Positions 8,778 to 16,569 of a DNA stretch of 64,000 nucleotides are shown one piece after another; within the stretch, counting starts at the first letter, position 1; every line of letters starts with the position of its first letter. The position numbers and the translations under genes are program-made. Source of the stretch: Pseudomonadota bacterium (GTDB taxonomy: Bacteria; Pseudomonadota; Alphaproteobacteria; Acetobacterales; Acetobacteraceae); the NCBI GenBank assembly GCA_021780935.1, contig JAJXXT010000160.1:7525-71524 (forward strand), in the 5' to 3' direction. Under the pieces are notes generated by a model that did no database searches, was not told where the DNA came from, and saw only the letters and a program-made list of their open reading frames with translations.

Positions 8778-9887
8778 CTAGTTGGTCGCGGACGCGGCCT
8801 GATGCGCGGCCACGGTCCTGGCGGCCAGGCCACCGGCGCGGATCACCGCCGCGTCCAGCGGCAGATCGCGTCGTACCGTGCCGTTGCCACCCAATGAGGG
8901 GATGACAAGACTGCCGACCGTGACCGTCGTGCCCCCGGCATTGCCGGTGGTCAGCACCAGGCCCGTCCGGTTCGGCACGGTCCAGGTGTCGCCCGGGTGC
9001 AGAATCTTGTTGAGCAGGACGTGGCCCAGAGGGTCGCGGACCTCAAGCCAGGCATCGGCCGTGGCACCGAGCACGATGGTGTCGGCGGCGGTGGCGTCGG
9101 TCGCGGCATGCGCCAGGGTGACGATCGGCGGCACGGCCGGCGTCGCGGCGAGGGCGGAGGCGGGCGACACGTCCGGCAGCGGCGCTACGGCGGCCTGGGC
9201 GTTGGTGGGCGGGCTGGCCGGCTTCTGGGCGCCGGCCAGCGTCGCGGATGCGGCGGGAACGACGGTATCCGCGGTTTTTGGCCCCGCGGCGCCGTTGGTG
9301 GCCTGCGCCGTCCGGGCGTCGGCGGTGCCCCCCGGTGCGATCGCCGGGGGGATGGCGGGGATGCCCGGCGGCATGGCGGCGGCGACCGTGCTGCCGCGCG
9401 CCGGTGGGGTGTGGGTCGTGGCGCCCTGCGGCGATTGGGCGATGGCTGCGAGACGCGCCGGAATCTGGGCCACGCGCGGCGCCGGGGCCGGCGCGCCGCC
9501 GCCGTGCCACCAAACCGCGTAGCCGCCGATGGCGATGACCAGGCCGATCACCAGGATCGCGCCGGCCGGGATGCCGCGTTCCGGCACGGGGGCGGGGAAT
9601 TCCAGCTCCGTACGCTGGTTCACCTCCGCGGCCTCCCGGCGGAAGCGGCGGACGATCTCCTCCGGGTCGAGGCCAAGCGCCTGGGCGTAGGAGCGCATGA
9701 AGGCCACCGCATAGGCGTTGCCCGGCAGCAGGCCGATACGGCCCTCCTCCATCGCTTCGAGGTAGACCAGACGGATACGCAGGCTGCCCGCGAGCTGCGG
9801 CAGGGTCCAGCCCGCCTGTTCGCGCGCGGCACGCAGATCGGCGCCGACACCGGCCGCGGTTGGCGGCACGGGACCCACCGCGGACAT
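8778..9887 (-). CDS. RodZ-like helix-turn-helix membrane protein
   Basis: A 369-residue protein with an N-terminal XRE-type helix-turn-helix (about residues 14-82, LRAAREQAGWTLPQLAGSLR), one transmembrane helix at about 108-127 (ILVIGLVIAIGGYAVWW), a long Pro/Ala-rich periplasmic linker, and a C-terminal DUF4115 domain (TADAWLEVRDPLGHVLL). This is the RodZ architecture, which anchors the MreB cytoskeleton; in alphaproteobacteria the gene usually lies beside ispG, as here. An upstream in-frame extension was rejected: the ATG at 9887 opens directly onto the HTH domain. Confidence 0.85.
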   Translation of the reverse strand: MSAVGPVPPTAAGVGADLRAAREQAGWTLPQLAGSLRIRLVYLEAMEEGRIGLLPGNAYAVAFMRSYAQALGLDPEEIVRRFRREAAEVNQRTELEFPAPVPERGIPAGAILVIGLVIAIGGYAVWWHGGGAPAPAPRVAQIPARLAAIAQSPQGATTHTPPARGSTVAAAMPPGIPAIPPAIAPGGTADARTAQATNGAAGPKTADTVVPAASATLAGAQKPASPPTNAQAAVAPLPDVSPASALAATPAVPPIVTLAHAATDATAADTIVLGATADAWLEVRDPLGHVLLNKILHPGDTWTVPNRTGLVLTTGNAGGTTVTVGSLVIPSLGGNGTVRRDLPLDAAVIRAGGLAARTVAAHQAASATN

Positions 9888-10010
9888 ATTCAGGTCCCGC
9901 TGCGAACGGGGAGGGTGTGGATGATGCAGCAAGACAAAACTCGCAGGCTGATGGAACGATTTAGGATCGTGACGACATGCCCCGCGCGGGCCACGCGACA
10001 TCTCGCGCGG

Positions 10011-10039
10011 GTTCTACAAGCAGCAACGGATGATGCCAA
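10011..10039 (-). promoter_or_regulatory. Candidate sigma70 promoter for the rodZ-like gene
   Basis: On the minus strand TTGGCA (complement of 10034-10039) is followed after exactly 17 bases by TAGAAC (complement of 10011-10016), about 120 bases before the start codon. The -35 is close to consensus and the -10 moderate. This is pattern matching only. Confidence 0.3.
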
Positions 10040-10122
10040 ATTCAGGCTGGCATGCGCGAGATGAATTTTACGTTGGTCAGGTTCCGGAAATCTATTTGAC
10101 GCCGCGTTAACAGGTGCCGGCG

Positions 10123-12360
10123 CTAGAAGCGGATGTTATCCTGCGCCCATGATTCAAGCGGCTCGCGCAGGCTGGCAGCGCCATCATCGGCGGCGAGCAG
10201 GGCATCGATAAACAGGTGCAGCTTGGCGAGATCGGTCGATGCCAGGGCCGCCTTCACCGCGAGCAGGCTCGCCGCCTGCATCGACAGCGTCTCGATGCCG
10301 AGTGCCGCCAGCGTCATCGCCTCAAGGGGGCGGCCGGCATGCTCGCCGCAGACCGAGAGCGGGACGCCGGCGGCGCGGGCACGCTCGATGAGGTCCACGA
10401 GCAGGGTCAGCACGGGCGGCGACAGGATGTCGTACCGGCCGGCAAGCGCCGGTGTCGAGCGATCCGCGGCGAACAGGAATTGCAGCAGGTCGTTGGTGCC
10501 GATGGACAGGAAATCCACCTCGTGCAGCAGCGGGCCGAGCTGCCACAGCAGCGACGGCACCTCCAGCATCGCGCCGATGCTGAGGCTCGCGGGCGCGGGG
10601 CGGACGCGCGCCGCCTCGGCCAGCACCAGCGCGCGGGCGGCGCGGAATTCCGCGACATTCGCCACCATGGGGAACATAATGCCGAGCCTGCGCCCGCCGG
10701 CGCCGAGCAGCAGCGCGCGAGCCTGGCGGCGCAGCAGCGCCGGCCGGTCGAGCGCGAGCCGCAGCGAGCGCCAGCCCATGGCGGGATTTTCCTCCACGGG
10801 GTGCGTCAGGCCCGGCAGGGCTTTGTCGGCGCCGAGATCGAGCGTGCGGAACACCACCGGCCGGTCACCGGCGGCATCGAGCACGCGGGCATAGAAGGTC
10901 GCCTGCTCCGGCACATCGGCCACACTGCCGCGCGACAGCATGGCGATCTCGGTGCGAAACAGGCCGATACCGTCCGCGCCCACCGCGTCCAGCCGGTCCA
11001 GCTCCAGCGCCAGACCGACGTTGAGCATCAGGGACAGCCGCCTGCCGTCGTGCGACTGCGCGGGGTGGTCGCGCAGCGCCGCATAACCGGCAAGACGGGA
11101 TTCACGGGCTTCGAGCGCGCGCGCGAAGGCCTGGCGCAGCTCCGCCTCCGGCCGCAGCACGGCCTGCCCCTCCTCGGCATCGAGCAGCACGTCGTCGCCG
11201 GGAACAGCGGCATCGACGATACCGTCGGCACCGGCGACCATGGGCAGGCCGAGCGCGCGGGCAAGGATGGCCGCGTGACCGGAGGGGCTGCCTTCTTCCA
11301 GCACGATGCCGGCGATGCCGCGGGCGTGCCAGTCCAGCAGTTCCGCGGGGCCGAGGCGGCGAGCGAGCAGGATCGCGCCCGGCGCCGGGCCGTAAGACGC
11401 CTCGCCGGCCAGCGTCGTCAGCAGGCGCTGCGCCATGTCCTCCACGTCCGCCAGGCGCTCGCGCAGATAGGGGTTGGCGACGCGGCGCATGCGCTCGCGC
11501 AGTTCCGAGGCGGCACGATAGACGGCGGCTTCGGCGGTAAGGCCGGAGCCGATCGCCGCCTCCGCGCGGCGCAGCCAGCCCCCATCGGCCGCGGCGAGGC
11601 GATAGGCCTCCATCACCTCGCGCGAGGCCGCGAGCTCGGGGCTCTCCGCCTCGGGCGCGCCGGTGCCGAGGCTGATGTCGAGCAGCGCGTCGATCCCCTC
11701 ACGCATGGCGGCAACCGCCGCGCGCAGCCGCTCGCGTTCGGCGTCGGGGTCCGCGGCGAGCGTGGTCGCCGGCGGGGCGGCGGGGCCGTGCAGCACCGCG
11801 GGCCCGAGCCCGAGCCCGGGTGCGAGCGGGATGGCGGCAAAGGCGCTGGGCAGCGTGGCGGGCAGTTCCGCCGCCGCCTGCACGCCGGCCGCCAGCATCT
11901 CGGCCAGCAGCATGGCGACGGTTTCCAGGTCGTCGACCTCGGCCGGCTCATAGCGGCGCGGGTTGCGGTTCTGCACCGCGATGACGCCCAAAATCCGCCC
12001 CGCGCGGCGCAACGGCACGGCGAGCATGGAGGCGAACAGGTCCTCGCCGGTTTCACCGCGATAGGCGAAGGCCGGGTGGTTCTGCGCGTCCGGCAGGTTG
12101 AGGGCCTCGCCCGTCGCCGCCACCAGGCCGACGATGCCCTCGCCGACGCGCAGCCGCGTCTGGCCCACCGCTTCCTGGCGCAGCCCCTCGGTCGCGGTCA
12201 ACTCCAGCACCTCGCCCGGGCGCAGCACGTAAATCGAGCAGACCTCGGCGACGAGTTCCGCCGCGACCAGGCGCACCAGTTCCGCCAGCGGCGCCGGCCC
12301 GCGCGCCGCCAGCATCCGCAGGCGGGTGAGCAGTCGGCGCGGGGCTGGGGCGATGGACAT
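10123..12360 (-). CDS. ptsP: Phosphoenolpyruvate-protein phosphotransferase PtsP (EI-Ntr)
   Basis: A 745-residue protein with an N-terminal GAF domain (about residues 15-160), the PEP-utiliser swivelling domain with the phosphorylated His in SGHAAILARALGLP, and a C-terminal TIM barrel ending in GICG-like LSVCGEHAGRP and STDLAKLH segments. This is enzyme I of the nitrogen-related PTS, which passes phosphate from PEP to NPr and EIIA-Ntr as a regulatory relay rather than for sugar uptake. No NPr or EIIA gene is in the window. It is divergent from glmU. Confidence 0.93.
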   Translation of the reverse strand: MSIAPAPRRLLTRLRMLAARGPAPLAELVRLVAAELVAEVCSIYVLRPGEVLELTATEGLRQEAVGQTRLRVGEGIVGLVAATGEALNLPDAQNHPAFAYRGETGEDLFASMLAVPLRRAGRILGVIAVQNRNPRRYEPAEVDDLETVAMLLAEMLAAGVQAAAELPATLPSAFAAIPLAPGLGLGPAVLHGPAAPPATTLAADPDAERERLRAAVAAMREGIDALLDISLGTGAPEAESPELAASREVMEAYRLAAADGGWLRRAEAAIGSGLTAEAAVYRAASELRERMRRVANPYLRERLADVEDMAQRLLTTLAGEASYGPAPGAILLARRLGPAELLDWHARGIAGIVLEEGSPSGHAAILARALGLPMVAGADGIVDAAVPGDDVLLDAEEGQAVLRPEAELRQAFARALEARESRLAGYAALRDHPAQSHDGRRLSLMLNVGLALELDRLDAVGADGIGLFRTEIAMLSRGSVADVPEQATFYARVLDAAGDRPVVFRTLDLGADKALPGLTHPVEENPAMGWRSLRLALDRPALLRRQARALLLGAGGRRLGIMFPMVANVAEFRAARALVLAEAARVRPAPASLSIGAMLEVPSLLWQLGPLLHEVDFLSIGTNDLLQFLFAADRSTPALAGRYDILSPPVLTLLVDLIERARAAGVPLSVCGEHAGRPLEAMTLAALGIETLSMQAASLLAVKAALASTDLAKLHLFIDALLAADDGAASLREPLESWAQDNIRF

Positions 12361-12466
12361 GCAGGAAGGTCAATAACCGTGTCGGCGGGGAGAGCGGAAG
12401 TGGGGAAATATCCGGGGCGTGGGGCCGGATGTTTCACGGCGCAAACAAGAGTGAACGCGAAGGGCT

Positions 12467-12495
12467 TTGACAGAGGGGGGCGGCGGCGGCTAGGC
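12467..12495 (+). promoter_or_regulatory. Candidate promoter for glmU-glmS
   Basis: A perfect TTGACA at 12467-12472 is followed by 17 bases and CTAGGC at 12490-12495, a weak -10. A transcript from here would start within a base or two of the glmU ATG at 12503, and no Shine-Dalgarno sequence precedes that ATG, so a leaderless mRNA is possible. Confidence 0.4.
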
Positions 12496-12502
12496 CCGAC
12501 GA

Positions 12503-13855
12503 ATGACAGCCACCGCCGTGATCCTGGCTGCCGGCTTGGGCACGCGCATGCGGTCCACGCGGCCCAAGGTGCTGCACGAAATCGCCTTCCGTCCGATGCT
12601 GCATCACCTCATCGCCGCGTGCGAGGCCGCGTTCGACCGCATCGTCGTGGTCTCCGGCCCGGACATGGCGGCCGTGGCGCAGGCAGCACGCCCGCATGCA
12701 ACGGTGGTGCAGCACGAACGGCTCGGCACGGCGCATGCGGCACTGCAGGCGGCGGGCCTGTTCGGCGAGGGCGACGTCGCGGTGCTCTACGGCGACAACC
12801 CGCTGATCGGTGCGGCGACGCTGCTGCGGCTGCGCGAGCGGCTCGCCGGCCCCGGGCATGGCGGCGATGCCGGTCTGGTGCTGCTGGCCACGCGTCCCCC
12901 CGACCCTGGTCGTTACGGCCGCGTGCTGATGCGCGATGGCTATGTCGAGCGCATCGTCGAATGGACCGACGCCAACGAGGCGGAGCGGGCGCTGACGCTG
13001 TGCAACGCCGGCGTGTTCCTGGCCTCGGCCGCGCGCATGCACGCCTGGCTGCTGGCGGTGCGGGCGGACAACGCCAAGGGCGAATACTACCTCACGGACA
13101 TCGTTGCCGCGGCGCGGGCGCAGGGCGCGCGTGTCGCAGCGGTGGAGGCACCGTTCGCCGAATGCCGCGGCGTGAACTCGCGCGCCGAGCTTGCCGAGGC
13201 CGAGGCGAGCGTGCAGCAGGCGCTGCGGCTGGCGGCGATGGAGGGCGGCGCGACGCTGATCGGCCCCGAAACGGTTTTTCTCGCCGCCGACACGGTTCTG
13301 GAGCCGGACACCGTGGTGGGGCCCTATGTCGTGTTCGGCTCCGGCGTCACCGTGCGCGCGGGGGCGGCGGTGCGCGCGCACTCGCATCTGGAAGGCTGCG
13401 AGGTCGGGCCGGAGGCAATCGTGGGTCCGTTCGCGCGGCTGCGCCCGGGCACGGTTCTGGGCCGGGGCGCGCATGTCGGCAATTTCGTCGAGCTGAAGGC
13501 CGCGAGCCTTGGCGATGGCGCGAAGGCCAACCACCTCGCCTATATCGGCGACGCCGCGGTCGGCGCGCGCAGCAATATCGGTGCCGGAACGATTACCTGC
13601 AACTACGACGGTGTGGACAAGCACCGCACCACGATCGGGGCGGATGTGTTTGTGGGCTCGGACAGTGTGCTGGTTGCCCCCGTGACCCTCGGCGACGGCG
13701 CCTTCGTCGCCGCGGGCAGCACCGTCACCGAGGACGTGCCGCCGCGCGCCATGGCGCTCGGCCGCGCGCGGCAGGTGACGAAGCCGGGCCGGGCGCCGGA
13801 TATGGCGGCACGCAAGGCGGCGCGCCAGGCCGCACCAGCGAAGAAGGGCGAATGA
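12503..13855 (+). CDS. glmU: Bifunctional UDP-GlcNAc pyrophosphorylase / GlcN-1-P acetyltransferase
   Basis: A 450-residue enzyme making UDP-N-acetylglucosamine for peptidoglycan and lipopolysaccharide. The N-terminal uridylyltransferase domain begins AVILAAGLGTRMRS...PKVLHEI and has the HERLGTAHA and YGDNPL segments; the C-terminal left-handed beta-helix (from about residue 250) has hexapeptide repeats and the acetyltransferase signature around NHLAYIGDAAVG and NYDGVDKHRT. The stop lies one base before the glmS ATG, giving a two-gene operon for consecutive steps of the pathway. Confidence 0.96.
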   Translation: MTATAVILAAGLGTRMRSTRPKVLHEIAFRPMLHHLIAACEAAFDRIVVVSGPDMAAVAQAARPHATVVQHERLGTAHAALQAAGLFGEGDVAVLYGDNPLIGAATLLRLRERLAGPGHGGDAGLVLLATRPPDPGRYGRVLMRDGYVERIVEWTDANEAERALTLCNAGVFLASAARMHAWLLAVRADNAKGEYYLTDIVAAARAQGARVAAVEAPFAECRGVNSRAELAEAEASVQQALRLAAMEGGATLIGPETVFLAADTVLEPDTVVGPYVVFGSGVTVRAGAAVRAHSHLEGCEVGPEAIVGPFARLRPGTVLGRGAHVGNFVELKAASLGDGAKANHLAYIGDAAVGARSNIGAGTITCNYDGVDKHRTTIGADVFVGSDSVLVAPVTLGDGAFVAAGSTVTEDVPPRAMALGRARQVTKPGRAPDMAARKAARQAAPAKKGE

Positions 13856-13856
13856 C

Positions 13857-15680
13857 ATGTGCGGTATTGTAGCGATGATCGGCAATCGCGAGGCGGCACC
13901 GGTGCTGCTGGAGGCGCTGCGGCGGCTCGAATATCGCGGCTATGACAGCGCCGGCATCGCAACCCTGGTGAACGGGCATATCGAACGCAGGCGCGCACCG
14001 GGCAAGCTCGGCCAGCTCGCCCAGGTGCTGCACGAAAGCCCGCTGCCCGGCACCACCGGCATCGGCCACACCCGCTGGGCGACCCATGGCGCGCCGACCG
14101 AGGGCAACGCGCATCCGCACGGCACCGCGCAGGTCTCCATCGTCCATAACGGCATCATCGAGAACCACGCGGAGCTGCGCGCGGAGCTGGAGGCGGCGGG
14201 GCAGGAGTTCACCTCCGAGACCGATACCGAAACGGTTGCGCAACTTGTCGATCTGAACCTGAAACGAGGCATGGTGCCGGTCGAGGCCGCCGGTGCCGCG
14301 TTCCGCCGGCTGCACGGCGCCTATGCGCTCGCCGTGGTGTTCGCCGGCCACCCGGAGCTGATGATCGGCGCGCAGCAGGGCGCACCGCTCGCGGTCGGGT
14401 TCGGCGAGGGCGAGATGTTCCTCGGCTCGGACGCGCTGGCGCTCGCCCCGCTCACCCGGCGCATCGCCTTCCTGCGCGACGGCGACTGGACCGTGGTGAC
14501 GCGCGAGGGTGCGAGGTTCTTCGGCCTCGACGGCCGTGAGGTCGAGCGCCCCGTGCAGCAGACCGCTCTGTCCGGTGCGGCGGTGGGCAAGGGCAATTTC
14601 CGCCACTTCATGGAAAAGGAGCTGCACGAGCACCCCGCGGTGCTCGGCGACACGCTGCACCAGATGATCGATCCCGGCACGCGCTCGGTCAGCCTGCCGG
14701 CGCTGCCGTTCGACTTCGCCCGCATCTCGCGCCTCTCGATCAGTGCCTGCGGATCGGCCTTCTACGCCGGGATGGTCGGCCGGTTCTGGTTCGAGGCGCT
14801 GGCCCGCCTGCCCGCCGATGGCGATGTCGCGAGCGAGTTCCGCTACCGCCAGCCGCCGCTCGAAAAGGGCGGGCTCGGCCTGCTGGTCAGCCAGTCCGGT
14901 GAGACCGCCGACACGCTTGCCGCCCTGCGCTACATGCGCGAGCAGGGCCAGCACGTGCTCTCTATCGTCAACGTGCCGGAGAGCACGATGGCGCGCGAGA
15001 GCGACGCGGTGCTGCAGACCGTGGCCGGGCCCGAGATCGGCGTCGCCAGCACCAAGGCGTTTACCGCCCAGCTCGCGGTCATGGCCTGCCTCGCGATCGC
15101 GGCGGGGCGCGCGCGCGGCGCGATCGGGCGCGAGGAGGAGCAGCGCCTGACCGCCGCCCTGCTCGAAGTGCCGGGGCGGGTGGCGGAGGTGCTGGAGCGC
15201 GACGCCCATATCCGCAGCGTTGCCGCACGGATCGCGGAGGCGCGTGACGTGCTCTATCTCGGCCGCGGCGGCTGCTTCCCGATCGCGATGGAGGGGGCGC
15301 TGAAACTCAAGGAGATTTCCTACATCCACGCCGAGGGTTATGCCGCTGGCGAAATGAAGCACGGGCCGATCGCGCTGATCGACCGGAACGTGCCGGTGAT
15401 CGCCATCATCCCGTCGGGGCCGCTGTTCGAGAAGACCGCGTCCAACGTGCAGGAGGCGGCGGCACGCGGCGGCCAGGTGGTGGTGTTCTCGGACGCTCAG
15501 GGTGCGGAGAAGCTCGCGTCGATAGCGGTCGAAACCGTCGTGCTGCCGGAGGTCGATCCGTTCGTGGCGCCGATCCTGCACGCCGTTCCCGTGCAGTTGC
15601 TCGCCTATCACGTGGCGGTGCTGAAGGGCACGGATGTCGACCAGCCGCGCAATCTCGCCAAGAGCGTCACCGTGGAGTAG
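13857..15680 (+). CDS. glmS: Glutamine-fructose-6-phosphate aminotransferase (isomerizing)
   Basis: A 607-residue enzyme, the full length for the family. The start MCGIVAMIGN exposes Cys1 after methionine removal, the glutaminase nucleophile; HTRWATHGAPTEGNAHPH follows. Two SIS sugar-isomerase domains fill the C-terminal half (SACGSAFYAG, SQSGETADT), and the protein ends PRNLAKSVTVE as GlmS proteins do. It makes glucosamine-6-phosphate, the substrate chain leading to GlmU. No glmS ribozyme can be present because the leader is the end of glmU. Confidence 0.97.
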   Translation: MCGIVAMIGNREAAPVLLEALRRLEYRGYDSAGIATLVNGHIERRRAPGKLGQLAQVLHESPLPGTTGIGHTRWATHGAPTEGNAHPHGTAQVSIVHNGIIENHAELRAELEAAGQEFTSETDTETVAQLVDLNLKRGMVPVEAAGAAFRRLHGAYALAVVFAGHPELMIGAQQGAPLAVGFGEGEMFLGSDALALAPLTRRIAFLRDGDWTVVTREGARFFGLDGREVERPVQQTALSGAAVGKGNFRHFMEKELHEHPAVLGDTLHQMIDPGTRSVSLPALPFDFARISRLSISACGSAFYAGMVGRFWFEALARLPADGDVASEFRYRQPPLEKGGLGLLVSQSGETADTLAALRYMREQGQHVLSIVNVPESTMARESDAVLQTVAGPEIGVASTKAFTAQLAVMACLAIAAGRARGAIGREEEQRLTAALLEVPGRVAEVLERDAHIRSVAARIAEARDVLYLGRGGCFPIAMEGALKLKEISYIHAEGYAAGEMKHGPIALIDRNVPVIAIIPSGPLFEKTASNVQEAAARGGQVVVFSDAQGAEKLASIAVETVVLPEVDPFVAPILHAVPVQLLAYHVAVLKGTDVDQPRNLAKSVTVE

Positions 15681-15770
15681 CGGCGCCCGCCACCGTGCGG
15701 ACGCGCGGTGCCGGCCCCGGATCGCGACGTCTGTTGTCACAATCTCTTACGCCACGAGAGGCAGCGGCAC

Positions 15771-15812
15771 GCTATGGTTGCACCCGGGCGTGCCAGGGTG
15801 GTGCGCCATAGC
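15771..15812 (+). promoter_or_regulatory. Strong stem-loop upstream of the small secreted-protein gene
   Basis: GCTATGG (15771-15777) pairs with CCATAGC (15806-15812), and inside it GCACC (15780-15784) pairs with GGTGC (15800-15804), giving 12 base pairs with a small internal loop and a 15-base terminal loop. The next gene's Shine-Dalgarno GGAG begins five bases after the stem. It could be the end of the glmS transcript or a 5'-UTR control or stability element; there is no T-run. Confidence 0.45.
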
Positions 15813-15827
15813 AGCCGGAGTCTCCTC

Positions 15828-16082
15828 ATGGGTCGTATCACGCTCGCGCGCAGCCGTTTCTATGTTCTTCTCGCCGCCATGGCCGTCATCGGCGCGCTTT
15901 CGGCAACGACCGCGTTTGCCGTTCAGGGCAAAATGCTGAACGCGAGGTCAAACCTCCTGGCCGCCCGCCACTGGCTGGCCATCGCCGCGCATAACAAGGG
16001 CGGCCATCGCGTGGCGGCCATCGGCCTGATCGACCAGGCGATCGGCCAGGTGAACGCCGGCATCAGCGTCGGCGCGCGGTAA
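15828..16082 (+). CDS. Small secreted protein of unknown function
   Basis: An 84-residue product beginning MGRITLARSRFYVLL, with a clear signal peptide ending near TTAFA. The start is fixed by GGAG at 15817-15820 with seven bases spacing. The mature part, about 50 residues, is amphipathic and helical: KMLNARSNLLAARHWLAIA, then HNKGGHRVAAIGLIDQAIGQV. Small periplasmic proteins with this KGGHRxxAIxLIxQAI pattern are common in proteobacteria but have no assigned role. There is no Cys and no lipobox. It lies behind glmS and a strong stem-loop. Confidence 0.7.
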   Translation: MGRITLARSRFYVLLAAMAVIGALSATTAFAVQGKMLNARSNLLAARHWLAIAAHNKGGHRVAAIGLIDQAIGQVNAGISVGAR

Positions 16083-16098
16083 CCCCGCCGTCGGGGGC

Positions 16099-16122
16099 GG
16101 CGCGGGCGCCTATTCCCGCGCC
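16099..16122. terminator. Convergent hairpin between secreted-protein gene and XRE regulator
   Basis: GGCGCGGG (16099-16106) is perfectly complementary to CCCGCGCC (16115-16122) with an 8-base loop. The stop codon of the XRE gene lies inside the loop. It separates two convergent genes and may terminate both; no T-run follows. Confidence 0.45.
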
Positions 16123-16382
16123 TCCTTGAAGCGCACGCCGCGCCCCCCGCTGGCGCTCATGTCGTGGTCGCGGATCAGCGCGAGGCCCGCGCGATCCAAC
16201 GCCTCGACGATTTTGGTCAGCGTCTCCACATTGCCGCGCACGGTGCCCTTGCTCGCCTCCATGCGCTGGATCGTCGGCAACGACACCTCGGCCAGGGCCG
16301 CAAGCTGGCGCTGGTCGAGGCCGAGCAGCGCGCGCGCCGCGCGCATCTGTGGTGCGGTGATCATGACAGTGGCATCGCGCAT
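16110..16382 (-). CDS. XRE-family helix-turn-helix regulator
   Basis: A 90-residue DNA-binding protein. MRAARALLGLDQRQLAALAEVSLPTIQRME is a standard XRE helix-turn-helix, followed by ETLTKIVEALDRAGLALI, the short C-terminal extension seen in stand-alone HTH_3 proteins related to antitoxin-type regulators. An internal ATG six codons on (MITAPQ) is an equally possible start. No toxin gene is adjacent. A palindrome ten bases upstream of the start could be its own operator. Confidence 0.8.
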   Translation of the reverse strand: MRDATVMITAPQMRAARALLGLDQRQLAALAEVSLPTIQRMEASKGTVRGNVETLTKIVEALDRAGLALIRDHDMSASGGRGVRFKEARE

Positions 16383-16391
16383 CGCCGCATG

Positions 16392-16405
16392 ATCGTCAAG
16401 ACGAT
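16392..16405. promoter_or_regulatory. Inverted repeat, possible XRE operator
   Basis: ATCGTC AA GACGAT forms two perfect 6-base arms around a 2-base centre, ten bases upstream of the XRE start codon. Size and position fit an autoregulatory site for a dimeric HTH protein. This is inference from position and symmetry. Confidence 0.4.
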
Positions 16406-16569
16406 ATGGAGTGATCGCTAAACCGGCCTTCTTGATATTCTACGCATCAGAACTTTTGTCCACCCCGGCGCCGCCCCGCACCCGCCGACGGCCAAGGGCG
16501 GCGCGCCGGGGGCTCGTCCTGCGGCCGGTTTGCGGCCATATTACGTGGTGTCGAAGCGGGAGAGTGGCT

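Noticed and set aside
6155..8897. Two long plus-strand open frames opposite hisS and ispG
   Set aside because: No domains, low-complexity composition and full overlap with well-supported genes.
10216..13872. A very long plus-strand open frame opposite ptsP and running into glmU
   Set aside because: It is antisense or out of frame to two proteins with intact family motifs, is Arg/Gly/Ala-rich with no recognisable domain, and is explained by the scarcity of stops in GC-rich sequence.
13725..15740. A 671-codon minus-strand open frame opposite glmS
   Set aside because: Shadow of glmS; composition is that of the complementary strand of a coding gene.
16110..16382. Toxin-antitoxin module
   Set aside because: The XRE protein is antitoxin-like, but no small toxin reading frame lies on either side; neighbours are a secreted helical protein and glutathione reductase.
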